Under the pieces are notes generated by a model. That model was not told where the DNA came from. It was given only the letters and a program-made list of their open reading frames with translations, and searched no databases. 64,000 nt of DNA from assembly GCF_024758725.1 (NCBI RefSeq), contig NZ_CP096972.1, forward strand, positions 1,408,001 through 1,472,000. Reading direction: 5' to 3'. Origin of the DNA: Sphingomonas sp. SUN039. Its GTDB lineage: Bacteria > Pseudomonadota > Alphaproteobacteria > Sphingomonadales > Sphingomonadaceae. Made by a program: the position numbers and the translations under genes. Positions within the stretch are counted from its first letter, which is position 1. Each line of letters opens with the position of its first letter. This document shows, one piece after another, positions 26,161 to 35,800 of the stretch.

Positions 26161-27213
26161 ATGACCACCCCCCAAGCCAACGCCCAGCGCAAGGCCGAGC
26201 TGCTCTCGACCACCGTCGAGCATATCGATATCACCAGCTTCGACGCGCGGCCGATCATCGACCAGATGGGCAAGATGAGCTTCACCAGCCGCGACCTTGC
26301 GCGCGCGACCGGCATCTACAACCAGATGCTCGAAGATCCCGACTGCTCGATCTTCCTCGTCATTGCGGGTTCGACCAGCGCGGGCGGGTGCATGGATTTG
26401 TATGCCAAGCTGCTCGAATCGAACATGATCGACGGCATTGTCGCGACCGGTGCCAGCATCGTCGACATGGATTTCTTCGAGGGGCTGGGTCACAAGCATT
26501 ATCAGGCGCTGGAAGTACCCGACGACGACACGCTGCGCTCGCTGCTGATCGACCGCATCTACGATACCTATATCGACGAGGAGCAGCTTCAGGACTGCGA
26601 CCACACGATCTACGAGATCGCCAATTCGCTCGAACCACGCCCCTATTCGAGCCGCGCGTTCATTCGCGAGATGGGCAAATACCTCGTCGAGCATGGCAAG
26701 AAGGACAACAGCCTCGTCAAGCTGGCGTACGAGCATGACGTGCCGATCTTCTGCCCAGCATTCGTCGATTCATCGGCTGGATTCGGGCTGGTCAAGCACC
26801 AGGTCGATCGTGCGAAGGAAGGCAAGCCCTATATGGTGCTCGACGCCATCGCCGACTTCCGCGAACTGACCGATATCAAGATCAAGGCTGGCACCACCGG
26901 CCTGTTGATGATCGGCGGCGGTGTGCCCAAGAACTTCATTCAGGACACCGTCGTCTGCGCCGAAATCCTGGGGCATGACGATGTGCAGGTGCACAAATAC
27001 GCCGTACAGATCACCGTCGCCGACGTGCGCGACGGCGCGTGTTCTTCCTCTACGCTGCAAGAGGCGGCTAGCTGGGGCAAGGTCAACACCGGTATCGAGC
27101 AGATGGTGTTCGCCGAGGCAGGGTCGGTGATGCCGCTGCTTGCCAGCGATGCATACCATCGCGGCGCGTGGAAAACGCGCGCCAAGCGCCGCTGGGGTGC
27201 AATCTTCGATTAG
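26161..27213 (+). CDS. Deoxyhypusine synthase-like protein (possible homospermidine synthase)
   Basis: The protein has 350 residues and matches deoxyhypusine synthase throughout: SIFLVIAGSTSAGG, MIDGIVATGASIVD, IFCPAFVDSSAGFG, LLMIGGGVPKNFI for NAD, DGACSSSTLQEAASWGKVN with the lysine that in the eukaryotic enzyme carries the aminobutyl group. Bacteria lack eIF5A, so the substrate cannot be hypusine; transfer of aminobutyl to putrescine to give homospermidine is the known alternative for bacterial relatives and fits the decarboxylase upstream. The start is the ATG at 26161 after GGAG; the open frame upstream is repeat-derived. Confidence 0.85.
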   Translation: MTTPQANAQRKAELLSTTVEHIDITSFDARPIIDQMGKMSFTSRDLARATGIYNQMLEDPDCSIFLVIAGSTSAGGCMDLYAKLLESNMIDGIVATGASIVDMDFFEGLGHKHYQALEVPDDDTLRSLLIDRIYDTYIDEEQLQDCDHTIYEIANSLEPRPYSSRAFIREMGKYLVEHGKKDNSLVKLAYEHDVPIFCPAFVDSSAGFGLVKHQVDRAKEGKPYMVLDAIADFRELTDIKIKAGTTGLLMIGGGVPKNFIQDTVVCAEILGHDDVQVHKYAVQITVADVRDGACSSSTLQEAASWGKVNTGIEQMVFAEAGSVMPLLASDAYHRGAWKTRAKRRWGAIFD

Positions 27214-27238
27214 GTTGCACTCCGCAACATAGTCGGGC

Positions 27239-27267
27239 AGCTTCCCCGGATCACGTCTGGGGAGGCT
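27239..27267 (+). promoter_or_regulatory. Hairpin covering the ribosome site of the first MAPEG gene
   Basis: AGCTTCCCC (27239-27247) can pair with GGGGAGGCT (27259-27267) around an 11-base loop. The right arm is the Shine-Dalgarno sequence, ending seven bases before the ATG at 27274. The structure could lower translation or respond to a factor, or could be a terminator of the upstream gene. No test is possible here. Confidence 0.35.
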
Positions 27268-27273
27268 GAAAAA

Positions 27274-27711
27274 ATGACGAGTGAAATCCTGAAACCTGTT
27301 GCCGTGCTGATCGCATGGTCGCTGGTCATGCTAGTGTGGATGGTCGTCGTCCGCCTGCCCGCGATGAAAAAGGCCGGCATCGATATCAACAAGGTCGTTG
27401 GCAGCAAGCCCGGGATGCTCGACAGCATTGTCGATCCCAAGGCGCAATGGCCCGCGCATAACTATATCCACCTGATGGAACAGCCGACGATTTTCTATGC
27501 GGCGGCGATCGTTATTGCGCTGACCGGCACGGGCGACGGCTTCAACGCGATGGCGGCATGGGGCTATGTCATCCTGCGGATCGCGCACAGCCTGTTGCAG
27601 GCGACGGTCAACATCATCCGCTACCGCTTTCTGTTGTTCGCGCTTTCGACGCTGTGCCTGATGTCGCTGTCGCTGCATGCGCTAATGGCGGTGTTCCGCG
27701 TGCACGGCTGA
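27274..27711 (+). CDS. MAPEG family membrane protein, copy 1
   Basis: The protein has 145 residues with four predicted membrane helices: ILKPVAVLIAWSLVMLVWMVV; a middle region NYIHLMEQPTIFYAAAIVIAL; GYVILRIAHSLLQATVNII; and a C-terminal helix with LSTLCLMSLSLHALMAVF. The N-[YH]-x-H-L-M-E-Q-P-T-x-F-Y motif marks the bacterial MAPEG family, related to eicosanoid and glutathione enzymes. Function in bacteria is unknown. It is followed 11 bases later by a diverged paralogue of the same length. Confidence 0.75.
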   Translation: MTSEILKPVAVLIAWSLVMLVWMVVVRLPAMKKAGIDINKVVGSKPGMLDSIVDPKAQWPAHNYIHLMEQPTIFYAAAIVIALTGTGDGFNAMAAWGYVILRIAHSLLQATVNIIRYRFLLFALSTLCLMSLSLHALMAVFRVHG

Positions 27712-27722
27712 GGGAGGCGGAG

Positions 27723-28160
27723 ATGCATAGCGAAATCCTGCAGCCGCTGACGCTGCTTGCCCTGTGGTCGATGGCGATGTGGGTGTGGATGTACCTCACC
27801 CGCATCCCCGCGCTGCTGCGCAGTCCCGACTATGATGCCAAGACCTCGGTCGGTTCGGTCGGGGCCGACTTGCGGAATTTCCTGCCGCCGCGCGTCCAGT
27901 GGAAGGCGGACAATTACAACCATCTGATGGAACAGCCGACCGTGTTCTACGCCGTCGGACTGGCGCTGGCGCTGATGGGCGCAGGCGACGGATTCAATGC
28001 GATGTTGGCGTGGATTTATGTGGCTTTCCGGGTCGTCCACAGCTTGGTCCAGGCGCTGGTCAACCGGGTGGTCGTGCGGTTCGCGCTGCACCTGATCGGC
28101 ACGCTGCCATTGCTGCTGCTGACCGTGAATGCGGTCGTTGCCGCGTTCGACCGGAGCTGA
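27723..28160 (+). CDS. MAPEG family membrane protein, copy 2
   Basis: The protein has 145 residues, the same length as copy 1 and with the same topology, including YNHLMEQPTVFYAVGLALALMG and IYVAFRVVHSLVQALVNRVVVRF. Sequence identity to copy 1 is moderate, so the tandem duplication is old. GGAGG lies four bases before the ATG (27723). MAPEG proteins form trimers; two tandem diverged copies raise the possibility of a hetero-oligomer. It converges on the RNA methyltransferase with no gap. Confidence 0.75.
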   Translation: MHSEILQPLTLLALWSMAMWVWMYLTRIPALLRSPDYDAKTSVGSVGADLRNFLPPRVQWKADNYNHLMEQPTVFYAVGLALALMGAGDGFNAMLAWIYVAFRVVHSLVQALVNRVVVRFALHLIGTLPLLLLTVNAVVAAFDRS

Positions 28161-29333
28161 TCAGCGGGTAAAAGCCGCGGCAAGTTCGACGTGCGTCGAC
28201 CAGCGGAACTGGCCGACAGGGGCCACGCGTGCGAGCGTGTAGCCTCCGTCGATCAAGGTACGGGCATCGCGGGCGAATGTCGCAGGGTTGCAGCTGACAT
28301 AAGCAATGCGGGGCACGTCCGATTTCGCCAGTTCGGCGACCTGCTCGCGCGCGCCCGCGCGCGGCGGATCGAGGACGACGGCCCCGGTATTCGCCAGCTC
28401 GACAACACTCAGCGGGCGGCGGAAGAGATCGCGGTGTTCGACCGGCACCCGCCGTGTCGCGAGCAAGGCGAGTGCGGCATCGCGGCTGCCTTCGACCGCG
28501 CGAACCTGGCCGCCCAGTGACAACGCGAATGTGCCAAGGCCCGCGAACAGGTCGATGATGGTGGCGGCATTCCCGACGGTTTCGCGCACGGCAGCAACGA
28601 GTGCGGCTTCGCCATCCGCCGTCGCTTGCAGGAAGGCGCCCTCGGGCAAAGCGACGGGCGTACCGCCCAGAGTGATCGTCGGTGGCACCGGGCACCAGCG
28701 CGCCGACGGACCATAGCCTTCGTCCAGCGACAGGCGCGCAAGCCGGTGCGTTTCGGCAAAATCGTTCAGCATCTCGATTGCCGCCAGCCCCTCGACTACG
28801 AACCCGGCAAGTAGGACATCGACGCCCTGATCGGCACGGGTCAACGTGACCGTCGCCCTGCCCCGGTCCGGCATCGCCATTGCCAGCAACCGCCGTAGCG
28901 GCGCGATCAGCGCGACGAGTTCGGGCAGCAGCACATGGCATTCGCGCAGATCGACGATGCGGTGGCTCGCCCCCTCGTTGAAACCGAGCAGCACCTGTTT
29001 GCCGCGTCGCTCAGCCCGCAGGCTGGCGCGGCGGCGCGTGTTCGGCGGCGACAAATGCACCGACGCAAAAGGCGGCGCATCGATCCGCTGTTCGGCCAGT
29101 GCGCCGGTAATACGGTCGATCACGAACTGGGCGTAGCTCGCATCGTCGACATGCTGGAGTTGGCAGCCGCCGCATATGCCGAAATGACGGCAGGGCGGAA
29201 TGGCGCGATGCGGGCCGGGGGTGATCGTCCCGTCGGCCTCAACCCTGTCGCCCGGCGCCGTGCCCGCAACGAACCGACCTGATTCGGTCACTCCGTCGCC
29301 GCGCGCCGCCAACCTGACGATGGTTTCGCTCAC
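28161..29333 (-). CDS. TrmA/RlmD-family SAM-dependent RNA methyltransferase
   Basis: The protein has 390 residues from GTG 29333 (GTGA overlap with the upstream stop). It carries the [4Fe-4S] cysteines CRHFGICGGC and a fourth in RECHVLL; the SAM site in IDLFAGLGTFALSLG; and the catalytic cysteine in YVSCNPATFARD, which forms a covalent bond to C6 of uridine. This family methylates C5 of uridine in 23S rRNA or tRNA. The N-terminal TRAM-like domain is short. Which uridine is modified cannot be told from sequence. Confidence 0.9.
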   Translation of the reverse strand: MSETIVRLAARGDGVTESGRFVAGTAPGDRVEADGTITPGPHRAIPPCRHFGICGGCQLQHVDDASYAQFVIDRITGALAEQRIDAPPFASVHLSPPNTRRRASLRAERRGKQVLLGFNEGASHRIVDLRECHVLLPELVALIAPLRRLLAMAMPDRGRATVTLTRADQGVDVLLAGFVVEGLAAIEMLNDFAETHRLARLSLDEGYGPSARWCPVPPTITLGGTPVALPEGAFLQATADGEAALVAAVRETVGNAATIIDLFAGLGTFALSLGGQVRAVEGSRDAALALLATRRVPVEHRDLFRRPLSVVELANTGAVVLDPPRAGAREQVAELAKSDVPRIAYVSCNPATFARDARTLIDGGYTLARVAPVGQFRWSTHVELAAAFTR

Positions 29334-30685
29334 CGCGTTGCCGCCGACAGCGCAGCGGGAATGTGGCGGCATAGGTCGTCGGCAATGAAACCTGCGCCCG
29401 CCCGGCTTGCCGCGTCGCCATGCAGCCAGACCGCCGCGCTCGCCGCCTCGTGCGGGAGCAAACCGCGTCCCAGCATTGCCGTTGCGATCCCTGCAAGCAC
29501 ATCGCCCGTGCCTGCGGTGGCCAGCCACGGCGACGCCGGGGGCGCGAGTGTGACGCGGCCGTCGGGCGAGGCGATAACGGTGTCGCTGCCCTTATAGATC
29601 ACGGTCGCGCCCGACCTTTCGGCGGCAATCCGCGCGCGGTCGATCTTGCTGCCGTCGAGCCGACCGAACAGCCGCACGACCTCGCCCTCGTGCGGGGTCA
29701 GGATCGTCGGGGCTTGGCGCTGGAGCTGCCCGGGCGTGACGAGGCCGAGCGCACCTGCATCGATCACCAGCGGCACTTGCGAAGCGAGCGCGGCGTCGAG
29801 CTTGATCCGGTTGGCGGGCGTATCGGACAGGCCGGGGCCGATGAGCATCGCACCGAGCTTTGGGTCGGCCAAGGTGGCCTCGAAACCGCGCCGCACCACC
29901 GAAGCAGGAGCCTCTCCCTTGCCACACAGCACGGTATAGCCCGCGAGATGCGCCGCCGCCGTCGCGCCGAGTGTCGCCGCGCCCGCCATATCGCTCGCTA
30001 CGACTGCAACCATGCCGCGCGTGTATTTGTGATCGCTAGCCGATGGCGCAGAAAGAAAGGGCTTCCGAAGAACCTTGGTACGGCTCGGCGCGAGCACACC
30101 GATATCCGTGATGATCACACGTCCGCACAGGGTTGCAGTCGGCTGGAGCAAATGGGCAGGCTTGGCAGTACCGAATGCCAGCGTCAGGTCGGCAGAGACG
30201 GCTCCGAAGTCGGTTCCGTCGTCGGCACCCACACCGCTGGGCAGGTCTGCGGCGATAACGAATCGGGCTGCACCACGGAAACGCACCAGGGGTTCGCGCC
30301 ACATCGCGTCGAGCGGGCGGGTTAGTCCTGTACCGAACAGGGCATCCACGACGATCGGTGCCGGATGCGCCAGATCGAGCACCTCGATATCGCCCGACCA
30401 TGCTGCACGTGCACCGCTGGCGAGGTCGGTCTTCGGCGGAGCCAGTGCCGCCACCCGCACGGTAATGCCCCGCTCTGCCAAGACTCGTGCCGCAACATAG
30501 CCGTCGCCGCCATTGTTGCCGGGGCCGCACAACACGAGCACCGGCGCACCGCCGCCAAAACGCAATGCTGCTTCTGCAAGTGCGCGCCCCGCACGCTCCA
30601 TCAATTCATCGAGAGGAACGCCGCAGCCGAGTTCCGCCGCGCGCATTTCGGCGGCGGTCAGCACCGGACCGCCGAGCGGTCTCAT
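29330..30685 (-). CDS. nnr: Bifunctional NAD(P)HX epimerase/dehydratase
   Basis: The protein has 451 residues. The N-terminal YjeF_N epimerase domain (1-205) has LVLCGPGNNGGDGYVAARVLAERG and VIAADLPSGVGADDGT. The C-terminal carbohydrate-kinase-like dehydratase domain (about 220-445) has LTPHEGEVVRLFG and ATAGTGDVLAGIATAML. It repairs hydrated NADH and NADPH, using ATP or ADP. Both domains are intact and the length matches the fused enzymes of other bacteria. It overlaps its neighbours by four bases on both sides. Confidence 0.92.
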   Translation of the reverse strand: MRPLGGPVLTAAEMRAAELGCGVPLDELMERAGRALAEAALRFGGGAPVLVLCGPGNNGGDGYVAARVLAERGITVRVAALAPPKTDLASGARAAWSGDIEVLDLAHPAPIVVDALFGTGLTRPLDAMWREPLVRFRGAARFVIAADLPSGVGADDGTDFGAVSADLTLAFGTAKPAHLLQPTATLCGRVIITDIGVLAPSRTKVLRKPFLSAPSASDHKYTRGMVAVVASDMAGAATLGATAAAHLAGYTVLCGKGEAPASVVRRGFEATLADPKLGAMLIGPGLSDTPANRIKLDAALASQVPLVIDAGALGLVTPGQLQRQAPTILTPHEGEVVRLFGRLDGSKIDRARIAAERSGATVIYKGSDTVIASPDGRVTLAPPASPWLATAGTGDVLAGIATAMLGRGLLPHEAASAAVWLHGDAASRAGAGFIADDLCRHIPAALSAATR

Positions 30686-31023
30686 TTCTGCGGCAGGCGG
30701 TAACGGTCGCTACCCAGCGTCAGTTCGAAACGGCCGTCGGGTAGCGCCTTGCCGACCGGCTCATCGCTGCCGTCACTCGCCGTGATCGTGCCGTCTGGGG
30801 CGAGGTCGATTCTCCGGAACCCGCCGTCGACGTGGCGCAGGATCAGCGCGGTCCCCTCACCCTTTTCGACCGCGCAGGCTCTGGTAAAGTCTGTTGCCCC
30901 GCCAGTCGCGCATTCGATGCGGTCATCGGGTGCGGCGGTCGCAACCTTGTCCTCGGGCGCAGCGCTGCACGCGGCCAGCGCAATTGCAAGCGCGATGCCG
31001 AGGCTAAATGTCCGCAAAGACAT
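30682..31023 (-). CDS. Small putative lipoprotein
   Basis: The protein has 113 residues. The signal peptide has a lipobox ending ALAAC, so Cys19 is the probable lipidation site. The mature part ([50 protein letters not shown]) is beta-rich, with two further cysteines that could form a disulfide. The fold is unrecognised. The start overlaps the ilvD coding end by 20 bases, and the stop overlaps the nnr start by four. It may have a housekeeping envelope role. Confidence 0.65.
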   Translation of the reverse strand: MSLRTFSLGIALAIALAACSAAPEDKVATAAPDDRIECATGGATDFTRACAVEKGEGTALILRHVDGGFRRIDLAPDGTITASDGSDEPVGKALPDGRFELTLGSDRYRLPQK

Positions 31024-32725
31024 GTGTTTCGGCTTTCGCGCCGGGATGGGTGACGGCTCCCTGCCAGGCAGGACCGACGTTCTGCGCGTACCGCCACAGC
31101 GCGCCCGACTGATAATCGGTCTGGCGCGGCTGCCAATTCGCCTTGCGCGCGGCTAGCACGTCGGCGGGGACATTCAGGTCGATGGTGCCGACGCTCGCGT
31201 CGATACTGATCTCGTCGCCTTCCTCGACCAGCGCAATGGGACCGCAATCCGCCGCCTCCGGACCAACATGGCCGATGCAAAATCCGCGCGTCGCGCCCGA
31301 AAAGCGCCCGTCGGTGATCAGCGCGACCTTCTCGCCCATCCCCTGCCCGTAGAGCGCCGCCGTCGTCGACAGCATCTCGCGCATGCCGGGGCCGCCCTTC
31401 GGCCCCTCGTAGCGGATGACGACGACCGATCCCTCGCGGATCGCCCGAGCCTCGACGGCGGCAAAGGCGTCTTCCTCGCAATCGAACACCTGCGCGGGCC
31501 CGGTGAATTGCAGCCGCGCCATGCCTGCGACCTTCACGATCGCGCCGTCGGGCGCGAGCGACCCGCGCAAACCGACGACACCGCCGGTCGGCGAGATCGG
31601 CGCGGTCGCGGGATAGATAACCTTCTGGTCGGGATTCCAGGTGATCTCGTCGATGTTCTCGCCCAGCGTTTTGCCGGTCACGGTCAGGCAATTGCCATGC
31701 AGTAATCCTTCGCCGAGCATCGATTTCATCAGCATGTAAACGCCGCCAGCCTCGTACATGTCCTTGGCGACATAATTCCCGCCGGGTTTCAAATCTGCCA
31801 TGTAAGGCGTTGTTTTGAAAAACTCTGCGACGTCGAACAGGGTTATGTCGATCCCCGCCTCATGCGCCATCGCGGGCAGATGCAGCGCGCCGTTGGTCGA
31901 CCCGCCGGTCGCCGCCACAATCCGTGCAGCATTTTCAAACGCCTCGCGCGTGCAGATGTCGCGCGGCCGGATGTTGCGCGCGAGCAATTCCATGACCTGT
32001 ACCCCCGCCGCATGGGCGACCTGATCGCGGGTGCTGTAGGGCGCGGGCGCCATGTTCGAGTTCGGGAGCGACAGGCCGATGGCTTCCGCCACGCACGCCA
32101 TGGTGTTGGCGGTGTACTGCCCGCCGCACGCGCCATGCCCCGGACAGGCTGCTTTCTCCAGTTCGGTGACTTCCTCGAGCGGACACGCGCCTGCCGCATA
32201 TTTACCGACAACCTCGAACACATCGACGACGGTCACGTCGCGGTCCTTGTAGCGACCCGGCAGGATCGACCCGCCATAGACGAAGATGCTCGGCACATTG
32301 AGGCGCAGCATCGCCATCATCATGCCCGGCAGGCTCTTGTCGCAGCCCGCAAACCCCAGCAGCGCGTCATAGCAATGCCCGCGGACGCTGAGCTCGACCG
32401 AATCGGCAATGACTTCGCGCGACACCAGCGAGGATTTCATCCCCTGATGGCCCATCGCAATGCCATCGGTAACGGTGATCGTGTTGAACCGGCGCGGCAT
32501 CCCGCCGCCCTCCTCGACCCCGCCGCGCGCCACGTCGGCCTGCTGGTCGAGAAGCGTGTTGCAGGGGGCGCTGTCGTTGCCCGCGCTCGCAATGCCGACG
32601 AAGGGGCGCGCAATTTCGGCCTCGGTCAGGCCCATCGCGTAATAATAGCTGCGGTGCGGCGCGCGTTCCGGCCCGACCGAGACATGGCGGCTAGGCAGTT
32701 TCGATTTGTCGAAGCGGTTGGTCAT
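31004..32725 (-). CDS. ilvD: Dihydroxy-acid dehydratase
   Basis: The protein has 573 residues. Fe-S ligands lie in [22 protein letters not shown] and [41 protein letters not shown] and the C-terminal [20 protein letters not shown] block match IlvD/Edd. It performs the third common step of valine, isoleucine and leucine synthesis. It is far from the ilvI-ilvH-ilvC-leuA block on the other strand, so the pathway is split. It is translationally coupled to the N-formylglutamate hydrolase gene upstream (ATGA). Confidence 0.95.
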   Translation of the reverse strand: MTNRFDKSKLPSRHVSVGPERAPHRSYYYAMGLTEAEIARPFVGIASAGNDSAPCNTLLDQQADVARGGVEEGGGMPRRFNTITVTDGIAMGHQGMKSSLVSREVIADSVELSVRGHCYDALLGFAGCDKSLPGMMMAMLRLNVPSIFVYGGSILPGRYKDRDVTVVDVFEVVGKYAAGACPLEEVTELEKAACPGHGACGGQYTANTMACVAEAIGLSLPNSNMAPAPYSTRDQVAHAAGVQVMELLARNIRPRDICTREAFENAARIVAATGGSTNGALHLPAMAHEAGIDITLFDVAEFFKTTPYMADLKPGGNYVAKDMYEAGGVYMLMKSMLGEGLLHGNCLTVTGKTLGENIDEITWNPDQKVIYPATAPISPTGGVVGLRGSLAPDGAIVKVAGMARLQFTGPAQVFDCEEDAFAAVEARAIREGSVVVIRYEGPKGGPGMREMLSTTAALYGQGMGEKVALITDGRFSGATRGFCIGHVGPEAADCGPIALVEEGDEISIDASVGTIDLNVPADVLAARKANWQPRQTDYQSGALWRYAQNVGPAWQGAVTHPGAKAETHVFADI

Positions 32726-33414
32726 AGGCGGCCCGCTTTGCCGCTCGACACCAATTGGTCAAGACAAGCGTCGACAATGGGGCGCAAGTGCATGGCCCAG
32801 CGCGCCACGCCTGCAGCGTCGCCGATCAAATCCTGCCGGACCTCCAGACCCAGATAGGGAATGCCATTCGCCTCCCCATGCCGGTTCATCGTCGCGTTGA
32901 GCAGCTTGCCCGAATAGGGAAGCTGGTCGCCGGTTACGATGCCTGCCGCTTCGAGCAGCGGAATTGCGATGCGGGCGGCGCGGTCGTCGGTGTTGTAGAT
33001 AACGCCGATTTCCCAGGGACGCTGCTCATCTGGACGTTCACGCAGGTACGGCGTGAAGCTGTGCACCGACAACAACAGGTCCGGGTGTTCGGCAGCAATG
33101 CGAGCAGCCAAGATGCCGTGATAGGGATGGTAGAAGCGCACGAGCCGGTCGGCGAAATCGCCCGGATTGCCCGGGATCGAACGCCCATCGCTGGCGAGCG
33201 GCACCAGCCCCGCTGCGTCCTCTTCGCGGTTGAGGTCGATAACGAGGCGCGACACGGTCGCCTTGTGCGCCGGATAGCCGAGCGCGTCGGCAAGCGCCCC
33301 TGCCCCGAGGTCCCAGGCGATATGCTCGTCCAGCAGCGCCGGATCGATGCCGAGTTCGATGTCGGGCGGCACATGGTTCGACGCATGATCGACGATGCTC
33401 AGGATGCCGCTCAT
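32722..33414 (-). CDS. N-formylglutamate amidohydrolase-like protein
   Basis: The protein has 230 residues. The motif VDHASNHVP near the start and [28 protein letters not shown] and EVRQDLI are the hallmarks of the FGase family. It should hydrolyse N-formylglutamate to glutamate and formate, the last step of one histidine-degradation route, but family members also occur with other roles. The start at ATG 33414 overlaps the ispE stop by four bases; an upstream ATG would overlap further. No other hut gene is in the window. Confidence 0.82.
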   Translation of the reverse strand: MSGILSIVDHASNHVPPDIELGIDPALLDEHIAWDLGAGALADALGYPAHKATVSRLVIDLNREEDAAGLVPLASDGRSIPGNPGDFADRLVRFYHPYHGILAARIAAEHPDLLLSVHSFTPYLRERPDEQRPWEIGVIYNTDDRAARIAIPLLEAAGIVTGDQLPYSGKLLNATMNRHGEANGIPYLGLEVRQDLIGDAAGVARWAMHLRPIVDACLDQLVSSGKAGRL

Positions 33415-34196
33415 CGCAGGACCGATTCCATTGCCCAATAGCCGGGATAGGTCTCGGTCGTTTCGTGCACCGCCCGTGCCCGCGCCGCTTCGCTGGCAAA
33501 CAATGCGAAGCAGGTTGCGCCCGAGCCCGACATCCTTGCCAAAGTGACGTCATGGCGGCGGGCGAGCCACGCGACGAGATCGGCAATTTCGGGGACCAGC
33601 CTCCAAGCGGGGGCCTCAAGATCGTTCCGTCCCTCACGCCAGTCGGCGAGCGGACCCCGGTCGATCCCGTCCCACGCCTGGAACACTGCCGCCGTCGACA
33701 GGGGGATGCACGGATTCACAAGCAGGATCGGGGTGCCTGTCACGTCCGAAACCGGCGACAACGCTTCCCCGACTCCTTCGCCGCGCATCGTCTGCGAGCC
33801 GACGCAGGCCGGGACATCGGCCCCCAGTGCGCGCTGGACGTCGGCCGACGGCAGGCCGCGCCCCGACAGCCGCGCGAGCAGCCGCAGCGCCGCCGCAGCA
33901 TCCGCCGAACCACCACCGATCCCGCTCGCAACGGGCAAGTTCTTCGTGAGATGCAGCCGGGCAGTCACCCCAATCACATCCGCCGCACGTACAACCAGAT
34001 TGTCGGTCGTCGACAGCCCGTCTGCGAACGGTCCGTCGATGGTCAGCGATGTCGCCCCGGCCAGTTCCGCCGTCAGCACATCGCCGTGTTCGCAAAAGGC
34101 AAACACCGTTTCCAGCTCGTGATAGCCGTCGTCTCGCCGCCGCCGGACATGGAGCGCGAGATTGACCTTGGCGTACGCCGCCTCAGTGAGGATCAC
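33411..34196 (-). CDS. ispE: 4-diphosphocytidyl-2-C-methyl-D-erythritol kinase
   Basis: The protein has 261 residues of the GHMP kinase family. The N-terminus AAYAKVNLALHVRRRRDDGYHEL and the ATP loop LPVASGIGGGSADAAAAL are diagnostic; ARMSGSGATCFALF is motif III. It is an essential step of the non-mevalonate isoprenoid route. The start is GTG 34196, overlapping the upstream TPR gene stop as GTGA. It is slightly short but intact. Confidence 0.95.
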   Translation of the reverse strand: MILTEAAYAKVNLALHVRRRRDDGYHELETVFAFCEHGDVLTAELAGATSLTIDGPFADGLSTTDNLVVRAADVIGVTARLHLTKNLPVASGIGGGSADAAAALRLLARLSGRGLPSADVQRALGADVPACVGSQTMRGEGVGEALSPVSDVTGTPILLVNPCIPLSTAAVFQAWDGIDRGPLADWREGRNDLEAPAWRLVPEIADLVAWLARRHDVTLARMSGSGATCFALFASEAARARAVHETTETYPGYWAMESVLR

Positions 34197-35800
34197 GGCA
34201 AGCCCCGGTCGAGCTTGCCATCGATACGGTCGTGCGACGCCTCGGCCGCAGTCTCGCGCGCCGCCGCCCAAGCATAGCGCGCTTCGACGCGTCGTCCCGC
34301 CGCCCAATAGACATCGCCGAGATGCTCGGCGATTTCGGGTTCGACCGGATCGAGGATGCGGGCACGCTCGAGGATTTCGACCGCGCGGGCAATCCGCCCG
34401 CCCTTATATTCAGCCCAACCGATCGAGTCGGTGATCGCGGCATTTTCGGGCTGGGCGGCATCGGCGCGACGCAGCAGCGCCAGCGCGCGGTCGATCTCCT
34501 CACCCCGCGTCGCCATGCCATAGCCGAGCTGGTTGAGCAGACGCGGATCGTCAGGGGACAAGGCAAGCGCACGCTCGAACGCGGATCGCGCGCCGCGCCA
34601 GTCGCCGCCCTGATCGAGCGCATTGCCGAGCGCCAGCCACAGCGGCGCACCGACCTTGTCGATCCCGATCTCCTCGGTCGCCCGCCGGTAGTGCCCCGCA
34701 GCCTCTGCAAAACGCCCGCGCCGCGCCTCGATATCGCCGAGACGGGTCAAGTCGTTGGTGGTCCGTGCCGCGCGGCTCGCAGCCTCGGCATAGGCCTCGT
34801 CGGTACGCCCGAGCGCCTCGAGCCGGTCGATCCGCATCGACCGGCCGAGATCGGCATAGACCGGATCGCGGGCGACGCTGTCGATCAACGCGAGCGATTC
34901 GGTGTTGCGCCTGGCTAGGCCCAGCGCCGTTGCCGCCACGAGCCTCGCGTTCGGACTCGCCGGATCGGCAAATGTCGCAAAACGCGCGAGCGTGATCGCC
35001 GAGCGTGCCGAACTCTCGTTCATCAAGTCGCCCGCCATGCGCGCGAGAATGAAGGCTGCCCCGCGTGCGGGATTGTCGACCGCGCCTGCCAGCCGCTTGC
35101 CGCTCGACAGGGCCGCCCGTGCCGCCACCACCGTCGGGTCGTCACCCGCCAGAAGCCCGATTGCAGCTGACCTTTGCTTGTGCGCAGCCAGCGACGCCGC
35201 CGCTGCCAGCCGCAAGGTGCTCGCCCGGTAACGGTCTGTAGACCACAGGCTGCTGACGGCATCGATGCTGTCGCCGGGTTCCCCTCGGGCGATGGCGAGC
35301 AATATGTCGTTTTCCGCCACATAGGCGGTCGCAGTGGTCTTCGACGGCGGCGCCTTTTCGCCGGTTGCCTGCGAAATCCAGCCGCGAAACAGCGGCGCGA
35401 GGAAATCGAACCCGTCCTGGTCCTCGATCTGGTCGAGTCGGTTGGCTGCCGCGCGCCAGTCACGCTCGCGAACGGCAGCGATGTAGAGTAGCACCCGCGC
35501 ATCGGAGGGCACGATGCCGGTGCGCTCGAGCGTCTGAGCTGCCCTGAGCGCCAGTGCATAGTCGCCGCCGTCGACACCGGCGCGATAGGCGCGGAACGCG
35601 ACCATTGCGGCATCCGACGACATGGTGAGCGCGGCGGTGTAGCTGGCGACCGCCGTCGCGCTGTCGCTCGCCTTGTCGGCAACGCGGGCGCGGACATAGG
35701 CTCCCAATGCCGACGGCTCGATCCGCTTTGCCGCCGCGCCGGTCGCGACCAGAGCAGCCGCCAAGACAGCGAGGCTACATGTTCGGATAGTTCGGCCCAC
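34193..35800 (-). CDS. Secreted TPR-repeat protein
   Basis: The protein has 535 residues. GTG 35800 gives a signal peptide (SLAVLAAALVATGAAAK) and then many TPR units, best seen in the C-terminal third: GDIEARRGRFAEAAGHYRRA, LWLALGNALDQGGDWRGARS, LNQLGYGMATRGEEID, SIGWAEYKGGRIARAVEILE, AEHLGDVYWAAGRRVEARYA. Alphaproteobacteria often encode such a protein ahead of ispE. It probably works in the periplasm as a protein scaffold. The start lies 26 bases inside the ETF-QO gene end. Confidence 0.75.
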   Translation of the reverse strand: MGRTIRTCSLAVLAAALVATGAAAKRIEPSALGAYVRARVADKASDSATAVASYTAALTMSSDAAMVAFRAYRAGVDGGDYALALRAAQTLERTGIVPSDARVLLYIAAVRERDWRAAANRLDQIEDQDGFDFLAPLFRGWISQATGEKAPPSKTTATAYVAENDILLAIARGEPGDSIDAVSSLWSTDRYRASTLRLAAAASLAAHKQRSAAIGLLAGDDPTVVAARAALSSGKRLAGAVDNPARGAAFILARMAGDLMNESSARSAITLARFATFADPASPNARLVAATALGLARRNTESLALIDSVARDPVYADLGRSMRIDRLEALGRTDEAYAEAASRAARTTNDLTRLGDIEARRGRFAEAAGHYRRATEEIGIDKVGAPLWLALGNALDQGGDWRGARSAFERALALSPDDPRLLNQLGYGMATRGEEIDRALALLRRADAAQPENAAITDSIGWAEYKGGRIARAVEILERARILDPVEPEIAEHLGDVYWAAGRRVEARYAWAAARETAAEASHDRIDGKLDRGLP

